Below are positions 23,540-34,345 of a stretch of 64,000 nucleotides of DNA, piece by piece (position 1 is the stretch's first letter; every line of letters starts with the position of its first letter). The DNA comes from Siphonodentalium dalli (lineage: Eukaryota; Mollusca; Scaphopoda; Gadilida; Siphonodentaliidae), in the NCBI GenBank assembly GCA_032622095.1, contig CP136069.1, forward strand, positions 83,224,958 through 83,288,957, read 5' to 3'. The position numbers were made by a program, and so were the translations under genes. Under the pieces are notes generated by a model. The model was not told where the DNA came from, did no database searches, and was given only the letters and a program-made list of their open reading frames with translations.

Positions 23540-23865
23540 GAAGAAAGCCTGCAAATACTGTGTCTGTCATTTTCAGAGGGTGATTTAGTGATGCTATCCC
23601 GCATAGCTGGCTAGGATCACCAAACTCACCCTCTGAGAACCACATTCTGCTTAGGCCTCAACTGCTATGGGAGACCTATGATTGAAGTTCCCCAATTGAA
23701 GTTGGTGATGTTCACCCGTTGGACACCTTGATTACGCATTTTATCTTATGCAAATTTGGGGATATAGAAACTTTCCAAAAGGGAAAAAGTAACTAAAAAT
23801 AATGTTAATTGGATACTATAGATACTTCCCAGAAGATGAGGCCTAAGCAGAATGAGTGAATCAGT
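23540..23865. mobile_element. palindromic MITE (family G)
   Basis: Contains CACCCTCTGAGAACCACATTCTGC-type and AATGAGGTC-type boxes plus the central GTGATGTTCACCCGTTGG segment in the family order. The right portion is truncated after GAAGATGAGGCCTAAGCAG. A 9-G run and the repeated phrase GGGGAGCCAATAAGG/CTTATTGGCTCCCC (23144-23161 and 23517-23532) flank its left side. Confidence 0.65.
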
Positions 23866-23879
23866 GAAGATAAGATAAG

Positions 23880-24385
23880 ATAGAGAATACCTACAGTTTT
23901 TGTTTGAATACCGAAATATCTCATGATTGTCTGGAAAGAAATATTAAATTTTCACGAGCGGCTGCAAACAAAAAACTAGGTATTCTTTTTATTATATACG
24001 GATTATTTAGGCTCAAAGTTGCTAAGTTAAGTCTTAATTAATTAAATCATTAACTGTACTTAATTAAAGAGTGCATGTGTCAGTGTTTACTAACAGGAAA
24101 GACCCCAGGCGTAAAGTTGAATTTGACACGCTGCGACTCATACATAGAATTGTCATTGATCGCGCGCCATCATAAATTCGTCACTTTTGATTGGCTAGTG
24201 GGCAGTGTGCACGCAATGATCACTCGATCAACCTTGGCAGCTCGTGTTAGTTTCAAGCCCTACAGTGAAATAATGCTATCTAGAGTGAAATAACAACATC
24301 GTATTTCATTGTGGCTTCTAAGAGATAAATACAATGATCTGCGTTTCGGTAGTTTCCCGCTATTTTATAGGCAAGCATATAATCA
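23880..24385. mobile_element. ~490-bp interspersed repeat (family X), copy 2
   Basis: Direct-orientation copy of 22100-22600: AGAGAATACCTACAGTTTTT at the left and ATTTTATAGGCAAGCATATA at the right. Internal sequence has diverged. Confidence 0.6.
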
Positions 24386-24514
24386 AAGTTTTTATTGACA
24401 ATCAGATCACCTTCGCAGGTAGAGTAATTTGGATAAACAAAAAACAGAAACTTGGTGGGCCATTTATTTTAGTTTTGATAGCCCCAGCTTGTTCTACCAA
24501 TATCATAGCCAAGC

Positions 24515-24935
24515 TTGCAAATATGTTGTCTGTCATTTGCAGAATGAGGTCCCCAGATTGTGAATTTTACGATGCTATAGTGGGCTAGCATCATCAAATT
24601 CACCTTCTTGGAACCTCATTCTGCTTAGGCCTCAACTACTATGGGAGCCCTAGGATCAGATTGAAGTTCCCCAGTTAAAGTTGGTGATGTTCAGCCATTA
24701 GTCACCTCGATTATGCATTTTATCTTCTGCAAATTAGAGAGATATAGAAAGGTCCCAGAAGGGAAAAACTGACTAAAACAATGTTAATTTGATACCATAG
24801 ATACTTCCCAGAAGATGAGTCCTAAGCAGAATGAGGTCCCCAGATGCTGAATTTGGTAATGCTACCTGGCTGTGCAGGATAGCATCAATAACTTCACCAT
24901 CTGGGGACCTCATTCTACATATGACAGACACACTA
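24515..24935. mobile_element. palindromic MITE (family G)
   Basis: CTGTCATTTGCAGAATGAGG at the left mirrors GGACCTCATTCTACATATG near the right. The same central GGTGATGTTCAGCC...TTATGCATTTTATC segment seen in other copies is present. Confidence 0.75.
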
Positions 24936-25254
24936 TTTGCATGATCATGGCTAAATAATTTTTTAACCAAACACATCTGGTAGATCATGATTTCAGAACC
25001 AGTTGACCAGGCTTTGAAAAGTACCATACAGAAACTCGATTGGTGGATATTTTTTTAATTTATTGTTTTTTGAAGGTTAGGATCCATTATATTTCTGTAG
25101 AGTTTTGACCTGGACCCCAGACAAAACACCTGGTGACTTGTAAGTTTACAGAGCCAACAAATGTTAGTTTCAGCCCCAGAGCACAAGGGTGATGACATCA
25201 TCATGTTAGTTTCAGTAATCGGCCACATGTTTGTCAGCTTCAAATTTTCCATGA

Positions 25255-25510
25255 GTTTGCAGCTGACTTTGCCCTGTGATTGACAGGTGTCAAGAGTTTT
25301 GGGTCAACAGCTGTGCTCTGGGCCACCTGGTATGATGTCATCAGCATGGAATTTTCCATGACTGTCCTGTGATTGACAGATGTCAAGGAATCGGGTCATG
25401 AACACATGTACTCTGGGCCACCTGGTATGATGTCATCAGTAAGGAATTATCTACCTCTGTGATTGACAGGTGTCATAGAATCGGGTCATGAACACCTGTG
25501 CTATGATTCT
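25255..25510 (+). repeat. tandem repeat, ~90-bp unit, about 3 copies
   Basis: Units share CTGTGATTGACAGGTGTCA, GGGTCATGAACAC and CTGGGCCACCTGGTATGATG with TCATCAG. Copies differ by small substitutions. Confidence 0.75.
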
Positions 25511-25703
25511 CTGAGTGGAGTTCTGAGGTCATGATCTGATTTCAGGACAGTCAGCATGTCACTCAAATGTGCTGAGCTGAAACTGAATGAACATTTTTGT
25601 ATTAGGCCCAGTCTTAGGCCTCTAACAATAAATTAAATACCTGTGTTATCAGGCAATTACTTTATGAGAAAAACTTTATGCCCTGTGGATATGGTAGCTT
25701 TTT

Positions 25704-28620
25704 AGCTCACCTGAGACAAAGTCTCCGGTGGAGCTATAGTCATCACTCCTCGTCCGTCGTCCGTCCGTCCGTCCGTCTGTCCGTCTGTCCGTCAACTTTT
25801 GTAAAAACATCTTCTCCTCTTAAACCATCATACCGAATTGGTTCATATTTGGTGTGTATGTTCCCTAGTAGTCCAGTGCATTTATGAGAAAAAAATGCCA
25901 CACCCGGAACTAATTGCAACAGAATTTTTTTTTGCTGGAATAAGTACATAAACCCTCCATAAACAACATACTAAAAATCGGCAAAAATCGGAAAAAGGGA
26001 AATTAGTGAATTTCGTGAAATAAATTTGGGGAAATTTGGTCAAATCATCAATTTATGGATTTTCATGGATGCATATAAAAACTTCACAAATCCTACAAAT
26101 GGTATGTGTATGGTGTCGACCTCAATTTCCTGAACCCAGTACTGAAAACCAATCCCAGATTCATTACGTATTTTTCGAGTTGTGTGCCTTCAAAAACGCG
26201 AGTTTACCTGATTTCGGCCCATTTTCGGGGTCTCAATTTCGAAGAATGAGCCAAAATGCCTTATTTATAATTAATTATTAAAAAAACTAGAGCAAACTGA
26301 AGGGTTTTTTCAGTGTTATAGTAATTTCCTCACTAGATTAAACACAAAATATGATTAATATGTCTATCTATAATTAAGAAGAAGATTATATTCTCAAACA
26401 AAATGTGTGTTCCATTGTATGGACTTGGCCAATTTTGCCTCTGACACTGAACGTGTGTGATGAAATGCAATATTTGAGGTCATGTAACTCAATAATTTAA
26501 TACCCATATGCCATGCTTTTCTTATAACCATTTAAGTATGTTGGATTGAACAAAATGTAAAGGTATTAACAGGACATTATTTAAGAAAATCAACTTATGG
26601 CACTTTGAATACTTAGTTTTAGCTTGTTTCCAAAGATGCCAGTTTGAGGCATTTTTGTCCAATCTAACAGGTTTTGGGCCATAAAAACAAAAAACAATGG
26701 GTGTTTTAATGTGTAAAATTATTTGAACTTTCCCCCCACAACAATTTAGTGATAAAAAATTAGCCTTACATTGGTTATGCCATAGTATTTCACTTGATTT
26801 CTTTCATTTTTCAGGAAACTGACTCCAAATTTTAACGTTGGTATAGGGGTAGGAAAAATCACAAAATGCAATCTTATCACCAAATTACAGCCATTTCAGA
26901 CACAATGTTGTTTTCTTCCAGTTTGTGTACATTCCTGTTGCATTATAAAACTGCTTAATACATTATCGGATGTTGATTTAGAATTTTATGGTTATATTGT
27001 ATAAAACAATCTCAAAATAGGCAATTTGACATTTCACTGCCAAATTATGACAAAAAATATTATAGCTCAGTCAATAAACACAAACAAAGGAAATATGAAA
27101 TTATGTATGAAAGAACAATGTAAGCAGAAACTGTTAATATAAAGTTTTCTGCTTCAAGATGCATACTTTTGAAGATTTTGTTGATATGCTTTCCCCTACC
27201 CCATTTTTCTGCCGTTCAAATTTGGAGTATGTTTCCACAATGATGAGTGAAATCCAGTGACATTCATTGGTATAACCATTGAAATGCTATTTTCTCAACA
27301 AAAATGATTTAAGAGGACAGATCACATAACTTTACACAATAAACTTTCGTTAATTTTTCTGAATATGCCTAAAATCCTTTTAAAATTGACAAAAACGTCC
27401 CACAATAGCATTTTCGGAAAAGAGGCTAGACTAAGAGTTCATAGGTCCATAATTTTAGTTTCTTCACCAATGTATTTGGAAATTCCTTCACAATTTGTTC
27501 AATCTAGTATTCTCAAAATGTTATGAGAAAAGCAGAGAATATGGATATTAATTTATTGAGTTACATGACCTCAAATATGGCATTTCATCACACGAGTTCT
27601 GTGTCAAGGCAAATTTGGCTAAGTCCATACAATGGAACACACATTTTGTTTGAGAATATTTTATTCTCCTTATTCATAGATGCACATATTAATCATATTT
27701 TGTGTTTTATCTAGTGAGGAAATTACTAAAACAGTGTAAAGGTAATTAATTTTGCTCTAGTTTTTTAAATAATTAACCATATAATACGGCATTTGGCTCA
27801 TTCTGCGAAATTAAGGCTCCGAAATCAGGTAAACTCGCGTTTTTGAAGGCACACAACTCGAAAAATACTTAAGGAATCTGGGAATGGTTTCCAGTTCTGG
27901 ATTCAGGAAAATGTGGTCGACAAAATATGCATGATATTTGTAGGACTTGTAAATTTGAATTTTGTATATACATTCATGAAAACCCATAAATTGATGATTT
28001 GACCAAATTTTCTCAATTTTTTTTCACGAAATTCACTAATTTCCCTTTTTCCGATTTTTGCCGATTTTTAGTATGTTGTTTATGGAGGGTATATGTACCA
28101 ATTCCAGCAAAAAAAAATTCTGTTGCAATTAGTTCTGGGTAAAACTATAAATGCACTGGACTATAGGTGACTCTCATTCAGATTTGTTCAAATGAGGTCA
28201 CTGGGTCAAATAGTTGCGAAACAAGGGCCATAACTCTATTCCTCCATAGTAATTCTTACAACAACTTCTTGTCCATAACCATTGGGTCAATTTAGCTAAT
28301 ATTTGGTATGGAGAGTCCTTGGGTGACTGGTGTTTAGATTTGTTCAAATGAGGTCACCCGGTCAATTAGTTGAGAAACCAGGGCCATAACTCATAGTGAT
28401 TCTTACAATGACTTCTTCTAAAAAAATATTTGGCCGATTTAGCTTATATTTGGTACAGAGATACCTTGGGTGACTGGGGTTCAGATTTGTTCAAATGGGG
28501 TCACTGGGTCAAATAGGGGCAGAGCCAGGGACATAACTTTAAAAACAAAAAATTTAATTTTTGCATTTTTACCTTTAATTTTTGTTTAGGACACATCACA
28601 GCCTCATATTTCTTACCTAG
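25704..28620 (+). mobile_element. pearl/HINE-like element (AGCTCACCTG family), interrupted
   Basis: Starts with a 32-bp imperfect palindrome AGCTCACCTGAGAC...GGTGGAGCT, then TCGTCCGTC and a perfect (GTCC)n run. The unit AAACATCTTCTCCTCTTAAA, ATATTTGGTGTGTATG and TTCCCTAG follows. It is split at 25868 by a 2.3-kb palindromic element and resumes at 28164 with GGTGACTCTCATTCAG. Two or three more ~150-bp units follow (CAGATTTGTTCAAATGAGG, AGGGCCATAACTC). The 3' end is not sharply defined. Confidence 0.75.
25869..28163. mobile_element. 2.3-kb near-complete palindrome (giant foldback element)
   Basis: The two halves are inverted copies about a centre near 27016. The ends TAGTCCAGTGCATTTA and TAAATGCACTGGACTA match, and so do several internal segments. 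Examples are AAAACGCGAGTTTACCTGAT (about 26193) against ATCAGGTAAACTCGCGTTTT (about 27825), and TGTGTTCCATTGTATGGACT (about 26406) against AGTCCATACAATGGAACACA. The host element's TTCCCTAG/GGTGACTC is interrupted with a TAG duplicated at both borders (25866-25868, 28164-28166), fitting a 3-bp target duplication. No coding region is present. Confidence 0.9.
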
Positions 28621-28689
28621 ATTTTTCTTAGCATGTGCTTCATCTGTATGGATTTTGGTATTGTTTATTTAACCCCTTCCACTCTTGTT

Positions 28690-28860
28690 TTGATATAGAA
28701 TTCATCCAAGACAGGATTACTCAAACATTTTTCATCTGATCAACACCAAATTTGGTATATGAATTTTTGACACTTATATACAGATCAAGTTAAAATATGG
28801 GTTTGATCCGATATATTTTAACAGAGTTATGGCCCTTTATAATTCACACCCCTTTGCTAT
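28690..28860 (+). repeat. fragment of the pearl-like family seen at 7660-8408
   Basis: Contains ACACCAAATTTGGTATATGA, AATATGGGTTTGATCCGATA and AGAGTTATGGCCCTTTA, the complementary phrases of the 7.7-8.4 kb array. One unit only. Confidence 0.65.
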
Positions 28861-29164
28861 GCACTATTAATTTTTAAGAGGACACTCAAGCCTGTATTAT
28901 TGAAAAAGCCAATTTATCATAGTGTGGTCACCCGATCCTCTTGCTGAATACTGCTTGCTTCAGACCAGTTTACCATCTGTCATTACAAGACATATATATC
29001 TGTAAAGGTACAGGTCATTAATTATATAAACTGGCCAGATGACATGTATTATTCTAATCTAAGCATATCTGTAGCAATTTAACAACAAACTGGTGCTTCC
29101 ATTCAATGTTAGGTGATGACTGACATTCAATGATACTGTGAATGGCTTTGATTTCTTCAAGTCT

Positions 29165-29705
29165 GGAAATAGTGTGTCTGACATTTACATAGTGAGGTCC
29201 CCAGATGGTGAATTTAGTGTTGCTACCCCATACAGCATGCTAGCATCACCAAATACACCCACCAGGGACCTAATTCTGCTTAGTCCTCATCTTCTGGGAA
29301 GTATCCTAAGTATCAAATTGACAGTTTGATTTAGTCACTTTTTCCGCCTGTTCAGTTTCAATGTCCCCCTAATTTGCAGAAGATAAAATGCATAATTGAG
29401 GTGCTCAATGGGTGTGTATCACCAACTTCAACTGTAGGACTTCATTGATTTAGTAACTTTTTTCCACCTGTTCAGTTTCAATGTCCCCCTAATTTGCAGA
29501 AGATAAAATGCATAATTGAGGTGCTCAATGGGTGTGTATCACCAACTTCAACTGTAGGACTTCAATCTGTTCCTTGGTTTTATTGGCCATTGAGGCCTAA
29601 TCAGATTGAGGATGAATTTGGTGATGCTAGCCTGCCTTACAGAATATTGTCATTAAATCCACATTTTTGGGACCTAATTCTGCAAATGTCAGACATACTA
29701 AATTC
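29165..29705. mobile_element. palindromic MITE (family G) with internal duplication
   Basis: Family boxes TAGTGAGGTCCCCAGATGG and GGACCTAATTCTGC occur at both ends. The central part, about 120 bp beginning TTGATTTAGT and including GCAGAAGATAAAATGCATAA, is repeated nearly identically at 29326 and 29446, so this copy carries a recent internal tandem duplication. Confidence 0.78.
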
Positions 29706-29827
29706 AGGTTTGGCCATTTCATATTATTGTTTTAATCACCAATTATCCAGATGAAATCATACGACTAATATTCAAAGAAAAATGGGGGGGGGGTATATAT
29801 TGGATTAAATTTGTCTTCTATCTGGCA

Positions 29828-30225
29828 TTTGCAGAATGAGGTCCCCAGAGGGTGAATTTAGTTATGCTACCCTGCACAGCAGTCTAGCATCACCAAATAC
29901 ACTAGCCAGGGTCCTCATTCTGCTTAGGCCTCATGTTCTGGGAAGTATATAGGCACTTAAATTGACATTTTTACTTACTTTAGCCCTTCTGTTTAGTTTC
30001 TATATCCCCTAATTTGTGAATATAAAATGCATAATTGAGGTGCCCAATGGGTGCACATCACCAACTTTAACTGGAGAACTTCAATCTAATGCTATGTCTC
30101 CCATAGCAGTTGAGGCCTACACAGAATGAGGTCCCCAGAGGGTGAATTTGGTGATGCTAGCCCGCATTGCAGGATTGTGTCATTAAATTCACCCTTTGGG
30201 GACCTCATTCTGCAAATGTCAGCCA
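29828..30225. mobile_element. palindromic MITE (family G), near full
   Basis: GCATTTGCAGAATGAGGTCC at the left and GGGGACCTCATTCTGCAAAT at the right, with the central GAGGTGCCCAATGGGTGCAC and a second pair of inverted boxes inside. Confidence 0.82.
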
Positions 30226-30354
30226 ATTTGTTCAGGCTTGTCTGTTCGAATATTATGTTCTTAACCACCAGTATCCAGTTGAACTCATTATACCCTGATT
30301 TTGCAAAGAAAACTTGGGGGGGGGGGGTATATTGGATTGAATTTGTCAGTCTCT

Positions 30355-31345
30355 ATGTCAGACTGTTCTCCCATCCATCCATCTGTCATTATGTCTCTAT
30401 CTGTCCATCAATTGTTTTCTTCTCCAGATACATATTAAAGACCAAATGGGTTTATATATTTAGGTGTGGATGTCCCCCAGGTGACTCACATTCAGATTTG
30501 TTCAAATGAGTTCATCAGGTCAAATAGGTGAGAAGTCAGGGCCATAACTCTTTCCTTCCATAGTAATTCTTAAAACAATTTCTTCTCCAGAACCATCTGG
30601 ACTATTTAGATTATGTTTGGTATGGATGGTCCTTCGGTGACTGGAGTTTAGATTTTTTCAGATTTGGGGTCATTTTAGGAAAATCAGTTCAGTTCAACTC
30701 TTAAAATCTAATGTCTGAAATTACCAAATGAATGGATCTCATAGATGGGGATTCACGTTTGTTCAAATAGGGGCGGAGATAAGAGATTTAATTACCAACC
30801 AGCCACCTTACACGTGCTCCGGTGGAGCTATAGTCGTCACTCCTCGTCCGTCCATCGTCTGTCCGTCCATCCGTCCGACAACAATTATTTGAACATCTTC
30901 TCCTCTGGAACCATAAGACCAAATGGGTTCATATTTGGTGTGGATGTTCCCTAGGTGATTCTCATTCAGATTTGTTCAAATGCGGTCACTGGGTCAAATA
31001 GTTGCGAAGCCAGGGCCATAACTCTTTCCCACCATAGTAATTCTTTTAAACATCTTCAGAACAATAAGACCGAATGGTTTCATATTTGGTGTGGATGTTC
31101 CCTAGGTGACTCACATTCAGATTTGTTCAAATGAGTTCACTTGAAATAGTTGCGAAGCCAGGGCCATAACTCTTTCCCTCCATAGTATTCTTAAAGTGAC
31201 TTCTTCTCAAATACGATCAGGCTATATGGGTTCATATTTGGTATGAAGGATCCTTGGGTGACTGGGGTTCAGATTTGTTCAAATCAGGTCACTGGGTTAA
31301 ATGTGGGCGGGGCCAGGGACATAACTCCAAATTTGTTGTTTTAGA
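30355..31345 (+). mobile_element. pearl/HINE-like repeats (AGCTCACCTG family), two partial copies
   Basis: A 5'-truncated copy at 30355-30690 is followed by a second starting near 30817 with CTCCGGTGGAGCTATAGTCG and a TCCGTCC run. About three ~150-bp units follow with GGTTCATATTTGGTGTGGAT, TTCCCTAGGTGA, CAGATTTGTTCAAATG and AGGGCCATAACTC. Confidence 0.75.
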
Positions 31346-31488
31346 TTTAACTCTTTAGATATCTACTTCTTTTAAAGTGATTATGAAAAGTTCTGACTGT
31401 TGTGGTCTCCAGAGTCCCAGTCTTATCAGTCTTTGCAGTCTGGTGAGCGACCCCACAGTCATTGACTGTCTTGTTTGTTGGTTTGTGT

Positions 31489-31709
31489 ATTAACCATTCC
31501 ATGACTGGAGCTTCCTGAAATTTTGTGAAAACTCTGTGCCAATGCATTCTCTTATATAGGGAGCCTCACATATATAAGAGAATACATTGGCCTTACAATT
31601 TACATCTTTACCTTGTTAGCCAGTGCAATCTCATATGTGCAGCTCCCTTTGCACTGACACATGATCATTAATGCTGCACTAGCGCAGCTCCCATCATGAA
31701 AGAGTTAAC
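31489..31709. mobile_element. TTAA-flanked MITE (family M)
   Basis: ATTAACCATTCCATGACTGG to CATCATGAAAGAGTTAA, TTAA at both ends, with the internal AATGCATTCTCTTATATAG palindrome. Confidence 0.8.
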
Positions 31710-33040
31710 AAACTCCACCTATGGTTTGATGAATGCCAGTGGGCATCCGTCCATCTGTCTGTCACACCATAAGAGTGATAAAAGCCTAGAAATTAATGGA
31801 TGTATTGAAACTCTGGTATTAACTTAAACATTTAAACTTTCCGCATTTCCTTTTCACTCCATTGACTGTAACGCAGGCCCCAAGCTAGGAGGCGACTCAG
31901 GCGAAGTTCTCGCCTTCCAACATCTGCGAGGCGAAAACGAAGTCGGCTTCCAAATTTGACCAAACAGATGTTCCAGTGGTATTTTGACTTGTTTTGCCAA
32001 AAAATATATTAAAATATATCTGTCATAATGTTGTTGTCCCAACTCTCTGAACCATTTGGTGAAACATTTCCTTAAAATATCCTTTTCTAATGAAAGAAGT
32101 TGTTCACATTCAACCCCGGCATGATCTATTTGAAGTTGCCTATAATCGCCGGGATTATTGGGGGATTGTATAACTATCGAAAGTCATTATTGCTAGTATC
32201 AGAAATAATTAGACCATTCGAGTTCCATGAGTTTATAAATTGGTACAGGACCGCCGTCCCGCTTTTCAAATATAAAACAATTACGACATTATCAGGTTAT
32301 GTGCTAGGCGCTTCGGAAGTTTGTTTCGTCAATGTGTCGCACTTTTGGGAAAGACCGCTTCCGTAAATAAATGGCAGCGCTTATTTGTCAAGTTTATTGT
32401 TTTAATCGGATTATACCATTGACGTTGGCATTAATTAAAGGAGGCCATTAATTAATATAATCTTTAGAAATAAAACTAAAAGCTTTAATGTTCAACTCCT
32501 TTGTTAGTTAATCATTATTGTTTATTTTAGCGGACAACCACATTACAGCAGTGACCAAATTAAACTTACAAAGTGAAAGTTACATGCATCATGATTCAGA
32601 CTGTACAAACGTATCTTCCAAGTTCCAGTCTAGGAAATAATACTACAGTATTGTACTACTTCCATTTAAGTTAAAAATGTAACTACTAGTGTAACGTGCT
32701 AATTGTCTTACTTAAATGATATTTACACAAAACATTTCCAAAAATTTAAAATTAAAAATAACAAATTTAGTCTAATTTCTTCAGATAAAGTAAAAAATTT
32801 GTAATTTTATTTTTTATGTTATCTTTTTATTGATGTTATAAATAAAGTGATATTCGAAAATTAATAAGTGGTTCTTATGTTTTTCTTAAATCTTTCTCCT
32901 TATTTTGGGCTGAAGTCTCCCTAAAATCTCCAGTGGGAGAAGTCACTCTCCCTGTTTTCAACCCTTAGCTTGGGCTCTGCTGTAATGTATGACATTATTC
33001 CCTCTCCAAGTTTAGCTACAGTATCATTAACACTTTCATT
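31710..33040 (+). mobile_element. short pearl/HINE-like element split by a hAT insertion
   Basis: Left part (31710-31873) has CATCCGTCCATCTGTCTGTC and then the family phrase CACTCCATTGACTGTAA. The right part (32980-33040) resumes with TGTAATGTATGACATTATTC and the family end CAAGTTTAGCTACAGTATCA, TTAACACTTTCATT. This is the same 3' end as the elements at 10950 and 15538, with a nearly absent tandem core. Confidence 0.72.
31874..32979. mobile_element. non-autonomous hAT-like element with 8-bp target duplication
   Basis: Terminal inverted repeats CAGGCCCCAAGCTAGG (left) and the complement of CTTAGCTTGGGCTCTG (right). Target copies CTGTAACG (31866-31873) and CTGTAATG (32980-32987) differ only by C/T at a CpG. 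The 1.1-kb interior has one unrecognised open frame (32100-32366, 88 residues) and no transposase motif. Confidence 0.8.
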
Positions 33041-33165
33041 TGAATTCAATTCCAATTCGAGCATATAATATTCATGTGGCTAAAATCATTTTAATAGAAT
33101 GCATTCTTTAGTTATCTTGTTTTTGTATTCTCATAGTTTGAAAACAAATGCATGTTTTTTTGCAG

Positions 33166-33288
33166 AAGTAATTATAGCCAAATCAACAGTAGTATTCGAC
33201 ATCAAGCCGTGGGATGACCAAGCAGATCATAAAGAAATGGAGAGATTTGTGAGGTCTATAGAAATGGATGGCTTAGTTTGGGGCGCTA
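33166..33288 (+). CDS. EEF1D: EEF1D exon: first part of the eEF1-guanine exchange domain
   Basis: The acceptor is TTTTTTGCAG and the donor is GTGAGT. The exon encodes [20 protein letters not shown], then [20 protein letters not shown]. This is the beta-alpha-beta start of the EF1 exchange domain (family signature KS...DVKPWDD and DGLVWG.SK). Phase is 1 in and 1 out, with a split lysine before and a split serine after. The exon sits ~125 bases right of a pearl-element 3' end and ~130 bases left of the 8-kb composite mobile unit. Confidence 0.96.
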
Positions 33289-33608
33289 GTGAGTATTTCC
33301 AGCTAATGTATAGATTCTGGGTTCCTGTGGGTCCACCAAAAGTGTTATAACCCTTGAATTTTAGGTGCACTCCTTGAAAACACTGAAATATCACCATGGT
33401 ACAGCACTGCTCAAATTAAGCGACCTGTTTTAACGAGGTGTACATGCGTTAATACCGCGGTGCAATACCGCGACATACCGCCGATTTGCGGTTGCACTAC
33501 CACGCGCGTACCGCGGTACCACCGCGACGTTCACGGTACCACCGCACTACCAGCGGTAACGAATGTTGGTAGCGCGGTGGCACGCGGTAATCATCCACCG
33601 CAAAAACG

Positions 33609-34340
33609 CGGTAAACGCACTAAACATTGACGCAGTTTAGTCTGAAATTGTTCGCGTAGTATAGGCCTTCGTTGTGAGTCCACAAACAGAGGACCTTCCT
33701 GATCACCCCGGTAACTCAAAAATTGGTGTAACAAAACAACAGGGCAACCCAAACCACCCAACACTGGCAAAGTGATATAATGGGGAGCCGCACCCAAATT
33801 GTGCTTAAAATGACGGAATATAACTGTAATCACGGTGGATGGGTTCCCAGTTTGAATATCTGCCATCTGAATAACAAGAGAACAGTCTGATCTCGTAGTT
33901 GGACACAATTCCCCTATCCGGGCAAAGGTATAAAAAGCAAATGCAAACATGGATGCATATAAAACCCTCTCAAACATTGAATCAGAACAGCTCGGTAAAA
34001 TATGCAGCAACTGCATCAAAATAGGTTGGGTAATGGGCATACGCAAATCATTGCTTGGACGCAAACGCTTATATGCACATACCATTTTGCGAATCAAAAA
34101 AGATGAAGTAGGATCTGGCCAATTGTTAATTTTGTGAATATAGGCCAACGCTGAAAGTGTGGTTGAAACTGTTCGTTGGGAATATGACTGATTAAACAGG
34201 TGAGCTACAAACCAAGACATTATATCAGATGACACTGGTAACTGAGAGGGAAGATGCAATCCTTGCAAAAAAACAAAAAGTTTTTTAAGTGCCAACTGGT
34301 ATGATTTTTTACTTGATACTGACAAAGAGTGCTGGACCAA
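33609..34340 (-). pseudogene. tyrosine recombinase of Ngaro/DIRS-type element, C-terminally truncated
   Basis: About 240 residues are preserved. The N-terminal SAM-like core-binding domain contains SSKKSYQLALKKLFVFLQG and SQRTVSTTLSALAYIHKIN. The start of the catalytic domain contains FYTFARIGELCPTTRSDCS, which carries the first catalytic arginine (R.GE). The family then needs an HxxR box and the nucleophilic tyrosine ~60 residues further on. Here the frame breaks off after KLRQCLVRL into ACCGCGG-type repeat (PRFCGG-stop), so both are missing and the enzyme cannot be active. It lies directly downstream of the RT/RNase H frame. The ending coincides with the left ACCGCGG terminal region. Confidence 0.88.
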
Positions 34341-34345
34341 ATAGT

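Noticed and set aside
25755-25800. Simple (GTCC)n microsatellite as an independent feature
   Set aside because: It is an integral part of the pearl-like 5' region and recurs at the same position in every family member.
32100-32366. 88-residue open frame in the hAT-like element
   Set aside because: No hAT transposase motif, zinc finger or other recognisable domain. Probably chance.
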